Shown one piece after another: positions 1 through 11,544 of a stretch of 64,000 nucleotides of DNA. Source of the stretch: Sternotherus odoratus (taxonomy: Eukaryota; Chordata; Testudines; Kinosternidae); NCBI GenBank assembly GCA_032164245.1, contig JAVMKO010000006.1, positions 9,749,001-9,813,000 of the forward strand, in the 5' to 3' direction. Below the pieces are notes generated by a model, which had not been told where the DNA came from, made no database searches, and was given only the letters and a program-made list of their open reading frames with translations. The stretch's first letter is position 1; the number at the start of each line of letters is the position of its first letter. Made by a program: the position numbers and the translations under genes.

Positions 1-226
1 CTTGTGTCAGAGTTAAAGTTGCACACCCCAATGAGATTGTGGGCTTCATCACCCAAAGCTCCAATGCAAAGCAAGGTGTGTTGGGATCCCTATTCCCCAT
101 GTAACAGGGTTCAGATGAAGACCTCTTCCTCCTCCCAGCATACTGATTTTTAGCTCTTGATAAGAGAGTTTGGCAATACTGTGACTGCCAGTTAACAAGG
201 GCAGCCTGCCAGACTTAACCCTCTTA

Positions 227-510
227 AAGGCTGCATCTACACTGACAACTGAACAACAAAACTTTGGTCTTTCAGAGGTGTTAACCTCCATTCCTTCCCT
301 CCTTTGCCGAAAGACAAAAGTGCCAGTGTGAACAATGCGTTGTCGGCAGGAGTGTGCTCCTGCCAACAAAGCTAACCCTGCTCGTTGGAGTGGAAGTTTT
401 TTGTTGGCAGGAGTGCTGAGAAATAGCGGCTATACTACACAACTTTTAGCGGTACGGCTGTGGCGACACAGCCAGTTTCGCTAAAAGCTGTGCAGTGTAG
501 ACAAAGCCTT
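227..510. mobile_element. MITE with 'TCTACACTG' terminal inverted repeats
   Basis: The left end reads AAGGCTGCATCTACACTG and the complement of the right end reads AAGGCTTTGTCTACACTG, giving imperfect terminal inverted repeats of about 20 bp around 284 bp. There is no transposase ORF, so the copy is non-autonomous. Similar ends occur at 13630, 38141, 39635 and 55331. No clear target-site duplication was found, so the superfamily is open. Confidence 0.55.
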
Positions 511-719
511 AGTCTTGGACAGCCACCCAAAATAGAAGTGTCTTCTAAAACAGCGGTGTTCAATAGAAATTCGATGCTAGCCACACTGCTAGCCACACTT
601 GTGGTTTTGAATTTTTCCATTATAAAAAAGCCACATGCATTAGCCACAATTCAATAGCCTATTAGCCAGATGTGGCAAACGAAGTCAAATCCTACTGAGG
701 AAAACAGAAAGGAGCATAA

Positions 720-905
720 GCTTTGGCAAGTCAAGTATAAAGAAAGAGTCTGAAGAGCAACTAGCTAAAGACAATAAAACGAACAGCAAAATTTTGTTTA
801 ATTACATAAAAAGTAGGATATTGATGTAATAGGCATCACAGAAACTTGGTGGAATGATGATAATCAATGGGACATGGTGATATCGGGACAAAATATACAG
901 AGTAG
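720..905 (+). mobile_element. CR1-type LINE fragment (endonuclease-region remnant)
   Basis: The plus-strand translation around 831-880 gives GITETWWNDDNQW, which resembles the ITETWW block of LINE endonuclease domains. Both sides have lost the frame and the sequence passes into unrelated GC-rich DNA near 905. It is a short, dead fragment inside what I take to be an ARMH4 intron. Confidence 0.45.
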
Positions 906-1778
906 ATACACGGGGGAAAAGGCAGAGTGGAGTCAGAAAAGTGACAGGGCCATGAGTGGGGCTGGGAAGGGGCAGAATAGGGTGGGGCCAAGGGTGGAAG
1001 CGGGGACAGACTCCGGGGCTCAGAGCTCCAGTCAGGGCAGAGATTTCTCTGGTCTCAGCCTCTCTCCACCCCGCACCTTGGCCGGGGCCAGGGCGGGGCT
1101 GAGAGCAGTGAGTAGGGGCGAGGCCTCAGCCAGAAGAGGCAGGGCAGGGGGCTGGCTTCCCCGAGGGGAAGCGTCACCCGCCACCCATGAAGTTAACCTC
1201 AGAAATCCTGGCTGAGCAGGGGTGAACTGTCTGACAACCGGGTCCAGAGCACTGAGAGAGATGACTTGGTTGCTTAGAAATTGGGCATCCTCCCCCGGTC
1301 TCGAGATGGAGCCAAGAGACTCTCAGGCTTGTAGGCTGATGCCGTCATTAAAGAAGCCACTTGCAGCTACTGACCATATCAGCAGTTGGAATGAATGCAT
1401 GTCAGGACCTTAGTATCTCATTCCGTTACAAGAACAGAGCCAGGTCTCGGGTTGCTTAAAAGGGAACAGGTAGAACAGAAAGAGTTTCTCTACCAGCAGA
1501 AAACAGGCTCATTGATCCCTATGCAGGCAGAATGATGGATCCGAGTGCAGTTAAATACTCCCCCGCCCAGGACAAAAATGCTACAACTTCAAGAGACCCC
1601 CCCCCAACTTTTAAAGAGTCTGGAAATGAGTCATTCCAGATCCACTTTGAACCTTCATCCCCTAACCACACCCTGCCTACTCTAAGACCACTCACTTTTC
1701 CCTAAATACTCCACAACTTAACCTTCCCCCAAGCCCCTGTTTTTTCTAAGCTCCACCCCCACTCCCCATACACACTAC

Positions 1779-1981
1779 CAGCGATTCTCAAACTTCTTGA
1801 GACCCTTTTCCAGCTCCGTCGGCGCGGCGTGACCCCTCCAGTCCCCGCCGCGGGCGGGCTGCCGGCTGCGCCCCGGCCCCCAGTCCCCGCCGCAGGTTGT
1901 GGCAGCAGGAGCTCGTGACCCCCCCGGGAGTGCTCGGCGACCCCCCCCGGGGGGTTGCGACCCCCAGTTTGAGAAACCCTG
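1779..1981. mobile_element. hAT-like MITE, GC-rich core
   Basis: The ends read CAGCGATTCTCAAACTT and, on the complement, CAGGGTTTCTCAAACTGG. This is a hAT/Charlie-type inverted terminus of about 16 bp. The interior is very GC-rich and has no transposase. Flanking octamers CACACTAC and CACTACAC share only a shifted CACTAC core, so the duplication is not clean. Confidence 0.5.
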
Positions 1982-2737
1982 CACTACACCTTCTACTGCC
2001 AAAAGAACAGGCCAGATTCCCTTGGAGGTAAACAGGAGATGGGATGGTAGTAGGGAAAACAAAAACACGCTTGAAAGCCGGGGGTTTGGGAGAGGGTCAA
2101 GGGAAGGGATGGATCATGGTAGAACCGAACATGGGAAGGAAAAGGGCTGAAGCAGACAAAAGGAGGGAGATGTGGGGACTGGAGTGAAGGAGAACACCCT
2201 GGAGAGGGGATTGTCTCCTGAATGGTATCAGTCCTGTCTTTAAAGTAATGAGGGAGGATCCTGGATCGAGAAGAAGAGACAGGGAGGGAAGTTCCAGGAA
2301 GGGCCCTGGAGGACAAGCTGAAGGGACAATGATGGCGCAGTCACCATGTTTCATCTGGCAGAGCTCAGCACAGCAGGTGCAGAGATAGCGAAGGGGATGG
2401 GGAGATACAGGCCTGGGATTGGGTGAGGCAGTCCTAACAGTGGGAGAGGGGAGCCAAGGGTGTGAGGGTGGAGGAAAGGCAGAGATCAAGGAATCAAGGG
2501 AGGATGGAGAGCACCAGAGGAGCGGGAGTGGCTGGTAGAGTGGATGCCATGGATGGAGCAACGGGGAGCAATGCTGAGGCGATCATAAGGGGTGGGCTCA
2601 GAGGAAGGGCAGCAGTGTTAATTTGTGCCAGGGCTGAACCCCGGCACCTTTGAGCTCAACAGTTCATAGCCCCGGCACCTCTGGGCTTGCCGCGTCAGTT
2701 GTGAAAGTAAAAAAATTGCTTGAGCCCCTTTCATTAC

Positions 2738-3255
2738 TGTGGCAGGGTGCTGGCCAGGAGTGCCTGAGCCAGCCCTGCGGGCCCTTTAAGAGGGAGCACC
2801 AGCCTGCAAACCTCCCTTGCAGGAAAGGCTAATCAGCCACCTGGCTTGCAGGGCAATCAACATGGATGGGTTGCACCTGGCAGCCTCCTCTGGGGGATAT
2901 AAGGCTGCCAGGAACGAAGCCCAGTTTGGTGGTGTGTGAGCTATCAAGAGCTGTGTGAGTTTGTGAGAGCTATCAAGAGCTGTGTTTGTATTATCGTATT
3001 AGGGGCTGAACTATATAGAGTTTGTAGAGCCAGAACCTGTGGAGCTATTTAGAGCTGGGTATTAATGAGCTGTTTAAGAGCTGGATATTAATGAGTTGTA
3101 TATTAATGAGCTACTTAGAGCTGGATGTTAATGAACTGTTTTAACCTGTATATATTGGTGGTGGGGTCCTGCACTGTAAATTAAAGGGCACTGTTGGAGC
3201 AAAAAAGGGTTCCTGCCTGTGTTCCTGAGGGGGGGTGAGAGAGCGATCTGTCACA
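2738..3255 (+). mobile_element. Solo LTR, 518 bp, with 4-bp target duplication
   Basis: The segment starts TGTGGCAGGG and ends CTGTCACA, the TG...CA form of an LTR, and is flanked on both sides by TTAC (2734-2737 and 3256-3259). It holds a TATA-like GGATATAAGG near 2896 and ATTAAA near 3180, in the order expected of a U3-R-U5 unit. A short internal repeat built on 'GAGCTATCAAGAGCTGTG' and 'TTAATGAGCTG' follows the TATA. No internal retroviral or Gypsy genes adjoin it, so it is read as a solo LTR of undetermined class. Confidence 0.6.
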
Positions 3256-3885
3256 TTACAAATTAAGCACTGAAGGGCAGCGCTTGCTCTTCAAGATTTA
3301 ACTAATTTCTCGTTGCACCAATATGGATCTTTTTAAACGCCCCTCTCTCCCCAAACTGTGAGGCACCCAGCGCTCAAGATGGTCTCTTTTCCCTTACGCT
3401 GCTCAGGAATGTTAACAGCCTTTGAGGAAGACAGTGGGTTTTAATATGCGGGAGGGGGGGGTGTCTCAAATTGCTTGACTATAGCTTTAAATACATTTTT
3501 GTGGTCATGCTGTTACTTGTACAGGACAGAGGCACCAAAATGAGCCTTTGCACCATTGGTTATCATTACCAATAACAAGTAATACTGGGATGTAGTAGAA
3601 TGTTCCTCCTCCCCCACACCTCAAGTTTTTCCAGCATACAGTTCTATCAAAAATCAATAATTATGCTCAGAGGCACAATGCACAGTGTTAACGGTCCACT
3701 GTGTCCCCATGAAAGGGGGACACATTTTCCTGTTTCTCCTTACTTGCACCTGTAAGAAATAGACGTAGATCTGTCTCCCAGTCAAAATTACAAAAGCGAA
3801 GAAAAAAAAGCAAGTAGCACCTCGCAACCCTGGCGCACCATCTCACGCCAAACCAGCCTGCCCGCTAGCCTTGGAGCATGTGTAC

Positions 3886-4116
3886 CTTCCGACTCCAGCC
3901 GGTCCAGTCCGTAGGTGACAGCTGTGCTAATCCGCCTCACAGATGGAACGACAGTTCTCCTCACAGACGAGGCCATCAAAGCTGGAGTTGCCCGGGTCGC
4001 AGTTCTGCTGATCAGCTCCTCCACCTGCATTCTCATTCCAGCGAGGGTCTCGGAGGACTCGGGAAGAGCAGTGACTCCGTCCTCATCTGGGACAGTGACT
4101 AGGTCCGTTAAGACTA
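3886..4116 (-). CDS. ARMH4: ARMH4 third coding exon
   Basis: This 231-bp phase 1/phase 1 exon has acceptor TGTTTTCAG at 4117 and donor GTCGGAAG|GTACAC at 3886/3885. It encodes DEDGVTALPE, then RRTVVPS and YGLDRLESEG. The last two blocks align with human ARMH4 just ahead of its acidic run. This is the most conserved of the three exons and fixes the identity of the gene. Confidence 0.85.
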
Positions 4117-7100
4117 CTGAAAACAGGAAGCATAAATCCCCACCACGATAATTATTCCAGCATTATACCAGTAATTATTAAAGAATTCATTCTGAAAGGG
4201 AGGCTTAACTTTAAACAAAAAGGAATTATTAAATTCCATTATCATTTATGCACAAAGCTCTCCCTATAAGATGGTGCAAGGAATGAAACCAGTACTCCCC
4301 AAGGGACAGCTCTCTGAGTGTGGGAGATCTCCTCTAACAAGCCTTCTGTTAGTTTTACTTTATGTTGCTTCTGGGGATGCCAGTCACTACACGGAGACAA
4401 GATCAGAGCACTTCAGAGGCACAAATCAAGTTATGAAAAAAAAAAGAGACCGATCTAAATGTTTATTGCACAGATAAAATATTAGAGATGATGAATATAT
4501 AATTAAACTCTAGTAGCAAATTAATTACAGTGGGACTCTTAGAAAGGGGTCTTTTTTTTAGAAAGGAGTCATTTTTTTCCTACCGAACAACCTCCCTCTG
4601 ACCCAAACAGCAGTTTTCACCATGCTGAGCAACAAAGCAAAAGGAGACGCCCTGGCCAGCTATGCTATCGGTGGAGTTTCATTGTAAGTGGTTTCTCCTG
4701 TATTAATGCCCTGGCTGGATTTCTAGTTAGTTAGTTTTGCAGTACTAGCTTGGTGTGAAGGGGAACCTAGGCCGCGCTCTTTGCAAGGGTGACGGAGATT
4801 CGGATGCGGTGGGTGCGCACTCCCTGGCTGAGCCCAGGAGGAATTCTGGTTAAGTTTGCAAGAAGTCCTCCAGCAGCTCTATACCACCCCCAGGGTGTGC
4901 TTCTGGGGGAGCCAGAATCCAGCCCTAACGGATTTAGAAAGTCTATCAGGAAACCAAGTAGCTACAGTAAAGAAAATCCCATCAGATGCCTGCCAGAGAT
5001 CAAGCTTTTTCATTAATTCCCCACAACAAAAGGCTAGTAATTAGTCTCATATCCCTTTGGGCTCAGTCTCAAGGAAGGAGAGACTGTAGCCATATTGTCC
5101 AAGAAAAAGCTCCCGGCTGCGTTAGGGCAGGTGGGAGGAGCATCTCTGCTCATTCTCCATCCTTCCCCACCCATTAGTTTGTGGGTGAGATTATCAGGAG
5201 CGGAGTCCTTGCTCTTTCCTTTGCACCCAGAGCCACTACCGATGCAGCACTAAGAGAAGACAGGGGCAGTTCTTACATCCCTCTGTGCCCCTGAGTGGCT
5301 GCATTAGAGGTAGGGCTAATTTGACACATCTGACTCTCCTGAACTCCAACTCAGCTGCCTTTGATCTCCTTGCCCACAACATGCTGCCAAGAAGCCCGTA
5401 TACCCTGACACGTATAAGAGGAGTGATGGCTAGAGAAGCAAGGACACAGACCGCTTAGGGACTGGAAGATAAAGACCAATGCCTCTGAAATGAACTGGCA
5501 ACCCGGGAGGAGCACAAGAATAGGGTGTTCCCTGAACCCTCACTCACCAAAGCCGGCAGCCACCATCTGCTCTAGCTGAAGTTTCTGGTGTCACCCTCCC
5601 CCCATCACAAATCACCATATTTAAACCTATATGCGACTAAAGCATGTTATATGATGGTTGATTCTTGCTCGCGAGGAGAAGAAAAATCAGTTATGTTAGA
5701 GAACCAGGTTTTAGTCTAGGCATCTACCAAGGTTAAAACCTGGTCTCTAATATGATTGTAAACAGGTATTTTCCCCCAGTCACAGCGTCAAGACAAAAAT
5801 AGGTTACGACATAGTTTGACCATAGCCAAGTTACACAAACACTGTGATTTTTGTAGGGTAGACAGGACCCCAGAACAACAGAACCAATCCGCAGAGAGGG
5901 GGAGAATACACCACAAATAATCTAATTGGGCAAGCTTATTTTGCAATGAGAATCATGAGCTGATAATGTGCAGCAGGAGGCATCTCAATTAAAGTGGTTT
6001 CTGGCACAGGAACAACAAGACCAGTAATATTTTATTTATCTTAAAGAAAAGAGTAAAGTTTGTAGAGAAATGAAAGCAGAAAACCCTACCTTCAGCATCT
6101 GGGGGTTTTGCAATAGACACATGAGTGGCAGTAAAGGAGACAGTAGTGACTGAATGTTCTGACTTTTTCGACGGCTGGGCTACACTAGAAACAGTCGGTA
6201 TCTGGGTTGCCTCCTTGCTTTCTTCCTCTGTCGCGCTGGCTTCACTTGTGGTCTCGTGTACAGCAGAGCACGCTGGTGTCACGCCTAGCAAGGTGGCATC
6301 AGTTTCTTGACTGGCTGTCGTCTCTTGAGTAACACCTATGGCAGTAACGGTTTTCAGCTTTGATTATGAAAATTACCACCGACTTCTTGTATGTTAATTG
6401 TGGAACTCCCTATCCAAAAAAGTTATAAGAAATTTAAAGCAAAAAGGAAGAGGTAAAGGAAATATTGAATGGGAACAACTAAAGGGTTTTTTTCTCCCCT
6501 ATCCTATAAGGGTCCACTTCTGCCACCCTTACATGGAGCTCCCTTCAGACAAATGCAACTAATAACTAAATAAGACCCTGAGCCTGCAATGAGCTCTGTG
6601 AGGTGCTCAGAGCAGGATTGGAACCTAAAGCACTTTTCAGTGTGAATGAGGTTGGCAGAATCAGGCCTTAAGTGATTAGTGAAAGATCAGTAATCAGTTC
6701 TCAAAAAAGTATTCCCCCCCCTCCCAATTCTGGAAGAAGTACCTAAAAACAAAACAAAACACACCATCACGGGTATTATTTTGATGCATCACTAGCTCTA
6801 TTATTTGCGATAATAACAACAAAAGGAACCAGTTTAGAGCAATAATCCACAATGACTATAGACCATGATTAAGTCTATGATTTTGTCACAGAGGTCGCGG
6901 GACTCACGGAATCCGTGACTTCCAGAGACCTCTGATTTCAGATGCAGTGTCTCACGCCTCCCAGAGGCCCAACCGCCAGCCGCAGCAGGGAACTGTGAGT
7001 ACCCCCGCCACCTGCGGCAGCAGGGCCCCCAAGCTCCAAGATGTCAGGGGCCATGGTAGGGGTACCCCACAGCTCCTAGCCACTGTGAGCAGTGGGAATA

Positions 7101-10100
7101 CCCCACAGCTCCCAGGCGGCAGGGGGACCCTATAGCTCCCAGCCACGGCAGTTATTGGGGCCACCAGGAGCTCTGAGCTGCTGCTGGCAGGGGTTTCCTC
7201 ACAGATCCTGGCCACTGCAGGCAGTGGGGGCCCTCTGGAGCTTCACGCTACCACCAGTGGGGGGATACCCTGCAGCTCCCATCTGCCGCAGGTGGCGGGG
7301 TGCCCTGGAGTTCTGAGCTGCATCGGGGGGACCCCACAGTTCCTGGACACCACTGCCAGTGGGGGCCCCCTCACAGCTCCTAGCTGCCGTGGGCATCAGG
7401 GGCACCCCGCAGCTCCCAACTGCTACAGGCAGCAGGCGCCCCATGATCTCTGAGCCACAGGCAGCGGTGGACCCCAGAACTCTAAACCCCCATAGGTGGG
7501 ACCTCCTGAACTCCAAGCCAGGGCCCCTGCAGCTGCTGCAGGCACTTTGGGGACTCCCCAGCTCCCCATTTTGTCACACATATTTTTTCCGAAAAAGTCA
7601 TGGTCAGGTCACAGGCTTCCATGAATTTTCCTTTATTGCCCGTGACCTGTTGGCGACTTTTACTAAAAATATGCGTGACAAAATCTTAGCCTTAAATGTA
7701 ATAGATTAACAAGCTCCTGTAAAAGCAGAATCAAAACCCAAAAATTGTCTTTACTTTGTTTTCCAGGAGTAGAGGTGGAGTGTAGAGGATTTTTCAGCTC
7801 TTGAGGTAGGAAGGCTGAGTTTGGTCAGGACTTAGCACAATGTGGTCCTACCCCGTCACTAGAGTTCCTAGGCACTACAGTAATACTAAGAAATAAAATA
7901 ACAACAACAAATAATAGCAGCAGCAGCCACTGTTCATTGCATGAAAAAGCACCATTGCACTGTCCCATGGAAGGAATGTGTTTTGGTTCTCATTTTCAGT
8001 TTTGTATGGTTTAAAATACTCTTCCACCTCGGCGCATTGGTTGTTCTGTCTAGTTCCTCTTGACTATCAATACTGCAGCTGTGAGGAACTGCTCTGCACA
8101 GAGCCAGGGAAGGCATAGACTACCTCTGTGCAATCCTTGCCCATGCAGGTTTCCCAATGAGACACAATTCTAACCTATAACCAGAGCTTGGAGCTCTCTG
8201 CAAGCTCACAAAAACTGCCAATGAAGCTGAGCCAGATCACAGAATTTTGAGCTGTCTGCAAACTTCATGCTCCAGGACGAAGAGGCTGAAGGTCAACACC
8301 TCTTCCATTCCCACACCATCTTAGAGGACATCAGTGGCTCCAGGCTCTCCGTTACCTGCTCATGCTGTTCCACTGGAATCACTGCACTGAGCCTTCAGAT
8401 TCTCCAAAGTCACAGGCTAAAGATAAAACTCACTATAAAAACAGTTGTACCTGGCTTGAAGATGATTCACTGTGTTCACATCCCCAGCCCTTGAGTTTAC
8501 GTTTACAGCCATCACACAGTTTAAAGACAGGTATGACCCCGGAATCCAACTGGAATTTCACATGCTTACACGAGGGCTGAATTTGGCCTAGAGACTGAGT
8601 GGCCCCGGTAGGAGCTCTGAAGTTCCTACCTTATGGAACAGTGAATGCAGGAACAGGAACACACACACGTTAAAGCAGGGGTCTCCAGACTACAGCCTGA
8701 GGGCCAGATCCAGCCCACAGCTTTGATTTGTCCGCCCCCCCCCCCCCCAACCAAGAGGGAGAGGCGAGCAGGCAAAGACTGCTGCAGCTGAGCAGACAGG
8801 GGGAGGGGCCGCTAACAGCAGCTCACAGGAGGGAGCAGCTCAGCTCAGCTGAGTGGGGGGGGGGGGTGTGAGTGCCCCAGGAGCCAGTGTCCCCAAAAAA
8901 GGGGAGCCAACTTCGGGGAGAGTCGCTGCTGCAACCAAGCAGGCATGGACCCTGCCTTACTGTAAAAATCCAAGCCAGATGCTTAATTACGTCTCCAATA
9001 AATGGAGTAAAGAAGATGGAAATAAAATTAAAATATAATGTGAAATGATTTTTAATGGACTGACAAATATTGTGTGTGATTTCACAGGACCTGCCTTGAT
9101 TATACAGCTACTTTTATACCGGATTTAGAATTTAATGCAACACCGACACAGTAGAGTAGTGTTGGTTTTTTTACAATTTGCATATATTTGATTTTTTTTT
9201 TCACAGTCGCTTCGGCCCGCGAAGCCCCTTCAAAAATCTAATATGGCCCTCATCTCAAAGTTTGGGGATCCCTGCACTAAAGGGACAGTGTCAACTTGAA
9301 TTTTTTACCAACAACCCCTCCTCCACCCAAGTTTCTGATGGTATATAATGTCTGTGTTCTATCACAGACACTTTTAAAAGTCTCCTTAAAACAGTTTTTA
9401 TTTTTTCTTTTTCCTCCCCCAGTAATGGTTATATAGAGAGCAAGTTCATCAGACAATAAGGCACAGCTCTAGCTCCCATGTGTCCATCTGCTTCTGCCTT
9501 TTCAGCTTTGCTGCATCTGTTACTGGTAAACATTTTCTCCCCAGGGCATGAGGTAGAGCATACATATCAGCTCAGTGCATGAGAGTGATCTCACCTCAGT
9601 GTGGGAGGCTTGAACTGATCATCAACAAAAGAGTGAAACTGGATGGACATGAGCAAAAACTTCCTGTCAGGGTGGTTAAGCACTGGAATAAATTGCCTAG
9701 GGAGGTTGTGGAATCTCCGTCACTGGAGGTTTTTAAGAGCAGGTCAGACAAACACCTGTCAGGGATGGATTAGATAACACTTAGCCCTGCCATAACTGCA
9801 GGGGATTGGACTAGATGATCTCCCTTTCGCTTCTCCGATGCTATGATTATACACTAGGTGCTGTCAAAAACCCAAAATGCACAGAAAAAGTCTATTTAGT
9901 CATTTCATTCATTTCTAGCCATCTTAGCTGTTACCCATAGCTATAGCATGCACAACAATGTATAACAGCATCCCTTTAAACATTTATACTGCAGATGCAG
10001 TTAGCCTCTAGCTATAAATCAGAGCCATCTTTGTTCACTTTTGTTCTTCGATTTTTAAGGAGACAAATCAATAACAAAGGTGTTTCTCCCAATGCCCACG

Positions 10101-11544
10101 TTGGAAAGCAAGTGCAGGTTTTTATTTCGAGGTGGGTAGGCAAGTTACCTTTTAATGAATTTCCCAGGGTAAGGAAGATACTCGATTTTGTGTCCGTCAT
10201 AGTAACAGCCTCTGGCAATGACAAGGAGACACTTTTCCTATTGTCCATTGTGACTGGTTCTGTATTTTTCTTTGTGTTTACAGCAGTCACTTCAGCTTCT
10301 GCCAAGGGACGTGTGTGATAAACAGAAGTTTGGCCAGCGGAAACGGTTGGCATCACCTCCCCCTGCATTGACACCTGTGCTGGCCCAGGATACACGTTTT
10401 CTTCTAGTTTCATGGTTGTTGCATATGCAGAAGCTGTAAACGGCATGCCTCTTTTCACATCGTCTTCATCATCCTCTCCTCCCGTTGTCCAAGGAGGTTC
10501 TGCTACCACATTGTTCTGTTTTTTCTCCTCATGCTTTGAGCCTCTTACCTGACTTATAGTTCCTAATTTTGTATCATCCCAATCATCACTCAGCACAGAG
10601 ACAGCTGGAGCTCCTGAGACAACGCTAGCTGCCACTTGCAAGCTTCCTTCCCTGTTCTCCGTTTTTGTTTCCAAGTTTAGGGAGACATCAGTGGATATCA
10701 ATGTCTGTGTCGCAGTGAGGACAGAGGCCTGGGCCTGTGTCAATTGCAAAGGGCTCCCTACATTTGGTCCCAATGTTCCAGGCTCAGAATCAGCCGTTCG
10801 ATGAGCCAAAAATAAAGGGCTTGTAGGGTAATTACTCGCCACTTCTAAGTTTGGGGTTCTGGGGTCCAGAGTGGGCAATTCTTCATTACTAAACTGGGGT
10901 GTAGCTGAAAGGTCAGAATTACCATCTGCCTTCTTCCCTCCTTCTATAGCATCTGTCCTAAAAAAGTGATTATCCAGGCCACTAATAAAACTATGTCCTG
11001 CCTCTGTGCTACCCCCTACTGTCGTCTTGAACACGGTACTACCGAGCACATCAGCCTCAATGTCCGGATTGAGAGTAGCCAAAGCTGTAGTTAGCATGGC
11101 CTTCAATAGCCCATTTTCCCTCGATTCTTTGCTTGGTCCAGTGGGACTGAACTCACTTTCATCGGCCACAACCATTGACACCGTAGGGGGGTAAACATCG
11201 AGGCTCTTACTGCCTATGAAAAGATTATCACTAAGACTTGTGTGTTGCGTTTCTCCTTCAGCAGTGAAGATCTTGTTTAATGAAGTCCCAGATGGCTCCG
11301 TTGACACTCCAGATGGCTCTTCTGAGACAGCAACACTGGTTGATTGCTCAGAAGGGCCTAAGTTATTTTCCGAGCTTTGCATGCTCATCCTCTTGTCTTC
11401 TAGCCCACTCCTTGCCAATGCAGTTTGCTGGACCCGCCCTGTGTCTTTCTCCGGTTTCTGAAAGGTTAGACATTGCAGGCTGGTGGAGCTGAGCAGGATG
11501 CTGCATATGACCATGCAAATGTGAAATCCCATTGAGCTGTGCAT
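3886..11544 (-). CDS. ARMH4: ARMH4 (armadillo-like helical domain containing 4), three exons, 3' end missing
   Basis: Proposed join on the minus strand: 11544-10149, 6335-6090, 4116-3886, about 624 codons. All junctions are phase 1 with consensus GT/AG sites. Recognition rests on similarity to human ARMH4 (C14orf37) as I remember it: an N-terminal signal peptide followed by a long Ser/Thr-rich, low-complexity ectodomain, the LSDDWDDTKL block near residue 316, and RRTVVPS plus YGLDRLESEG in the third exon. The human protein is about 774 residues, so the acidic segment, transmembrane helix and cytoplasmic tail are missing and should lie off the left edge. The family is a type I membrane glycoprotein reported to dampen gp130/STAT3 and mTORC2 signalling; the window itself shows only the extracellular part. 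An in-frame ATG at 11586 is an alternative start. The ectodomain appears to diverge quickly outside the named blocks. Gene order with ACTR10 and PSMA3 supports the call. Confidence 0.87.
4117..6089. other. ARMH4 intron, no repeat recognised
   Basis: AT-rich at the left end and otherwise unremarkable. A short plus-strand ATG in good context at 4621-4623, followed after about 60 bp by a donor-like ATT|GTAAGT, is noted under findings. I see no repeat family I can name. Confidence 0.4.
6090..6335 (-). CDS. ARMH4: ARMH4 second coding exon
   Basis: This 246-bp phase 1/phase 1 exon starts after acceptor CTGCCATAG and ends at donor GCTGAAG|GTAGGG. It encodes a Thr/Ser/Glu-rich stretch beginning GVTQETTASQETDATLLG, compatible with the low-complexity ARMH4 ectodomain. 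The polypyrimidine tract before the acceptor is weak; a second AG at about 6353 is a possible alternative. Confidence 0.72.
6871..7697. mobile_element. DNA transposon relic (TIR TAAGKCTAWGATTTTGTCAC) with internal minisatellite
   Basis: The left end reads TAAGTCTATGATTTTGTCAC and the complement of the right end TAAGGCTAAGATTTTGTCAC, an 18/20 inverted match. The core from about 7010 to 7560 is a degenerate GC-rich tandem array whose units contain CCCCACAGCTCCCAGC and a GGCAGxxGGG block. This array creates spurious open frames on both strands. A partial copy of the right-hand arm recurs near 51720-51805. No transposase is visible. Confidence 0.6.
7698..8675. other. ARMH4 intron stretch, nothing recognised
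   Basis: Single-copy-looking intronic DNA. There are two short (AAC)/(AGC)-rich tracts near 7898-7925 and no exon or repeat that I can support. Confidence 0.35.
8676..9274. mobile_element. hAT-type element, 599 bp, non-autonomous
   Basis: The left end is CAGGGGTCTCCAGACT and the complement of the right end is CAGGGATCCCCAAACT, the CAGGGRTC form of hAT/Charlie termini. The flanking octamers CGTTAAAG (8668-8675) and CACTAAAG (9275-9282) agree at 6 of 8 positions, as expected for an aged 8-bp duplication. The interior contains poly-C and poly-G runs and no open transposase. Confidence 0.65.
9575..9855 (+). mobile_element. CR1 LINE 3' end
   Basis: The text runs through the conserved CR1 3' region: AACTTCCTGTCAGGGTGGTT, the AGGTTTTTAAGAGCAGGTCAGA block, then GGACTAGATGATCTCCC and a terminal GATGCTATGATTAT. 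It is 5'-truncated, as most CR1 copies are, and lies in sense with the plus strand inside the ARMH4 intron. Confidence 0.85.
10149..11544 (-). CDS. ARMH4: ARMH4 first coding exon
   Basis: It encodes about 465 residues. ATG at 11542-11544 (MHSSMGFHIC...) is preferred because its distance to the hydrophobic signal segment matches the human protein; a G stands at -3. The in-frame ATG at 11584-11586 would add 14 residues. The exon's 5' edge is an acceptor TTTTCCTAG at 11602, so a 5'UTR exon lies upstream. The signal peptide core is HICMVICSILLSS. Around residues 354-365 there is an acidic GGEDDEDDVKRG cluster. The donor is AAAAG|GTAACT at 10149/10148. Reading through the donor adds about 45 unrelated residues. 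Confidence 0.88.

Larger units (their letters stand above)
1..3885. other. ARMH4 intron or 3' flank, repeats only
   Basis: Apart from the MITE, LINE fragment, hAT-like element and LTR listed separately, I see no exon here. The next ARMH4 exons should encode a long Glu/Asp-rich segment and then a membrane span. No matching GAG/GAT-rich minus-strand run is present, so these exons probably lie left of the window. The GC-rich stretch 930-1200 and the purine-rich stretch 2030-2640 give only composition-driven ORFs. Confidence 0.5.

Noticed and set aside
874..1215. 113-codon plus-strand frame
   Set aside because: It starts in a CR1-like remnant and runs into GC-rich DNA; there is no domain or splice context.
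2097..2561. 154-codon minus-strand frame
   Set aside because: It is the complement of a purine-rich stretch, giving a Pro/Ser/Leu-rich product without conserved features.
7092..7709. Frames of 74-116 codons around 7.1-7.7 kb
   Set aside because: They are produced by the GC-rich minisatellite inside a DNA transposon.
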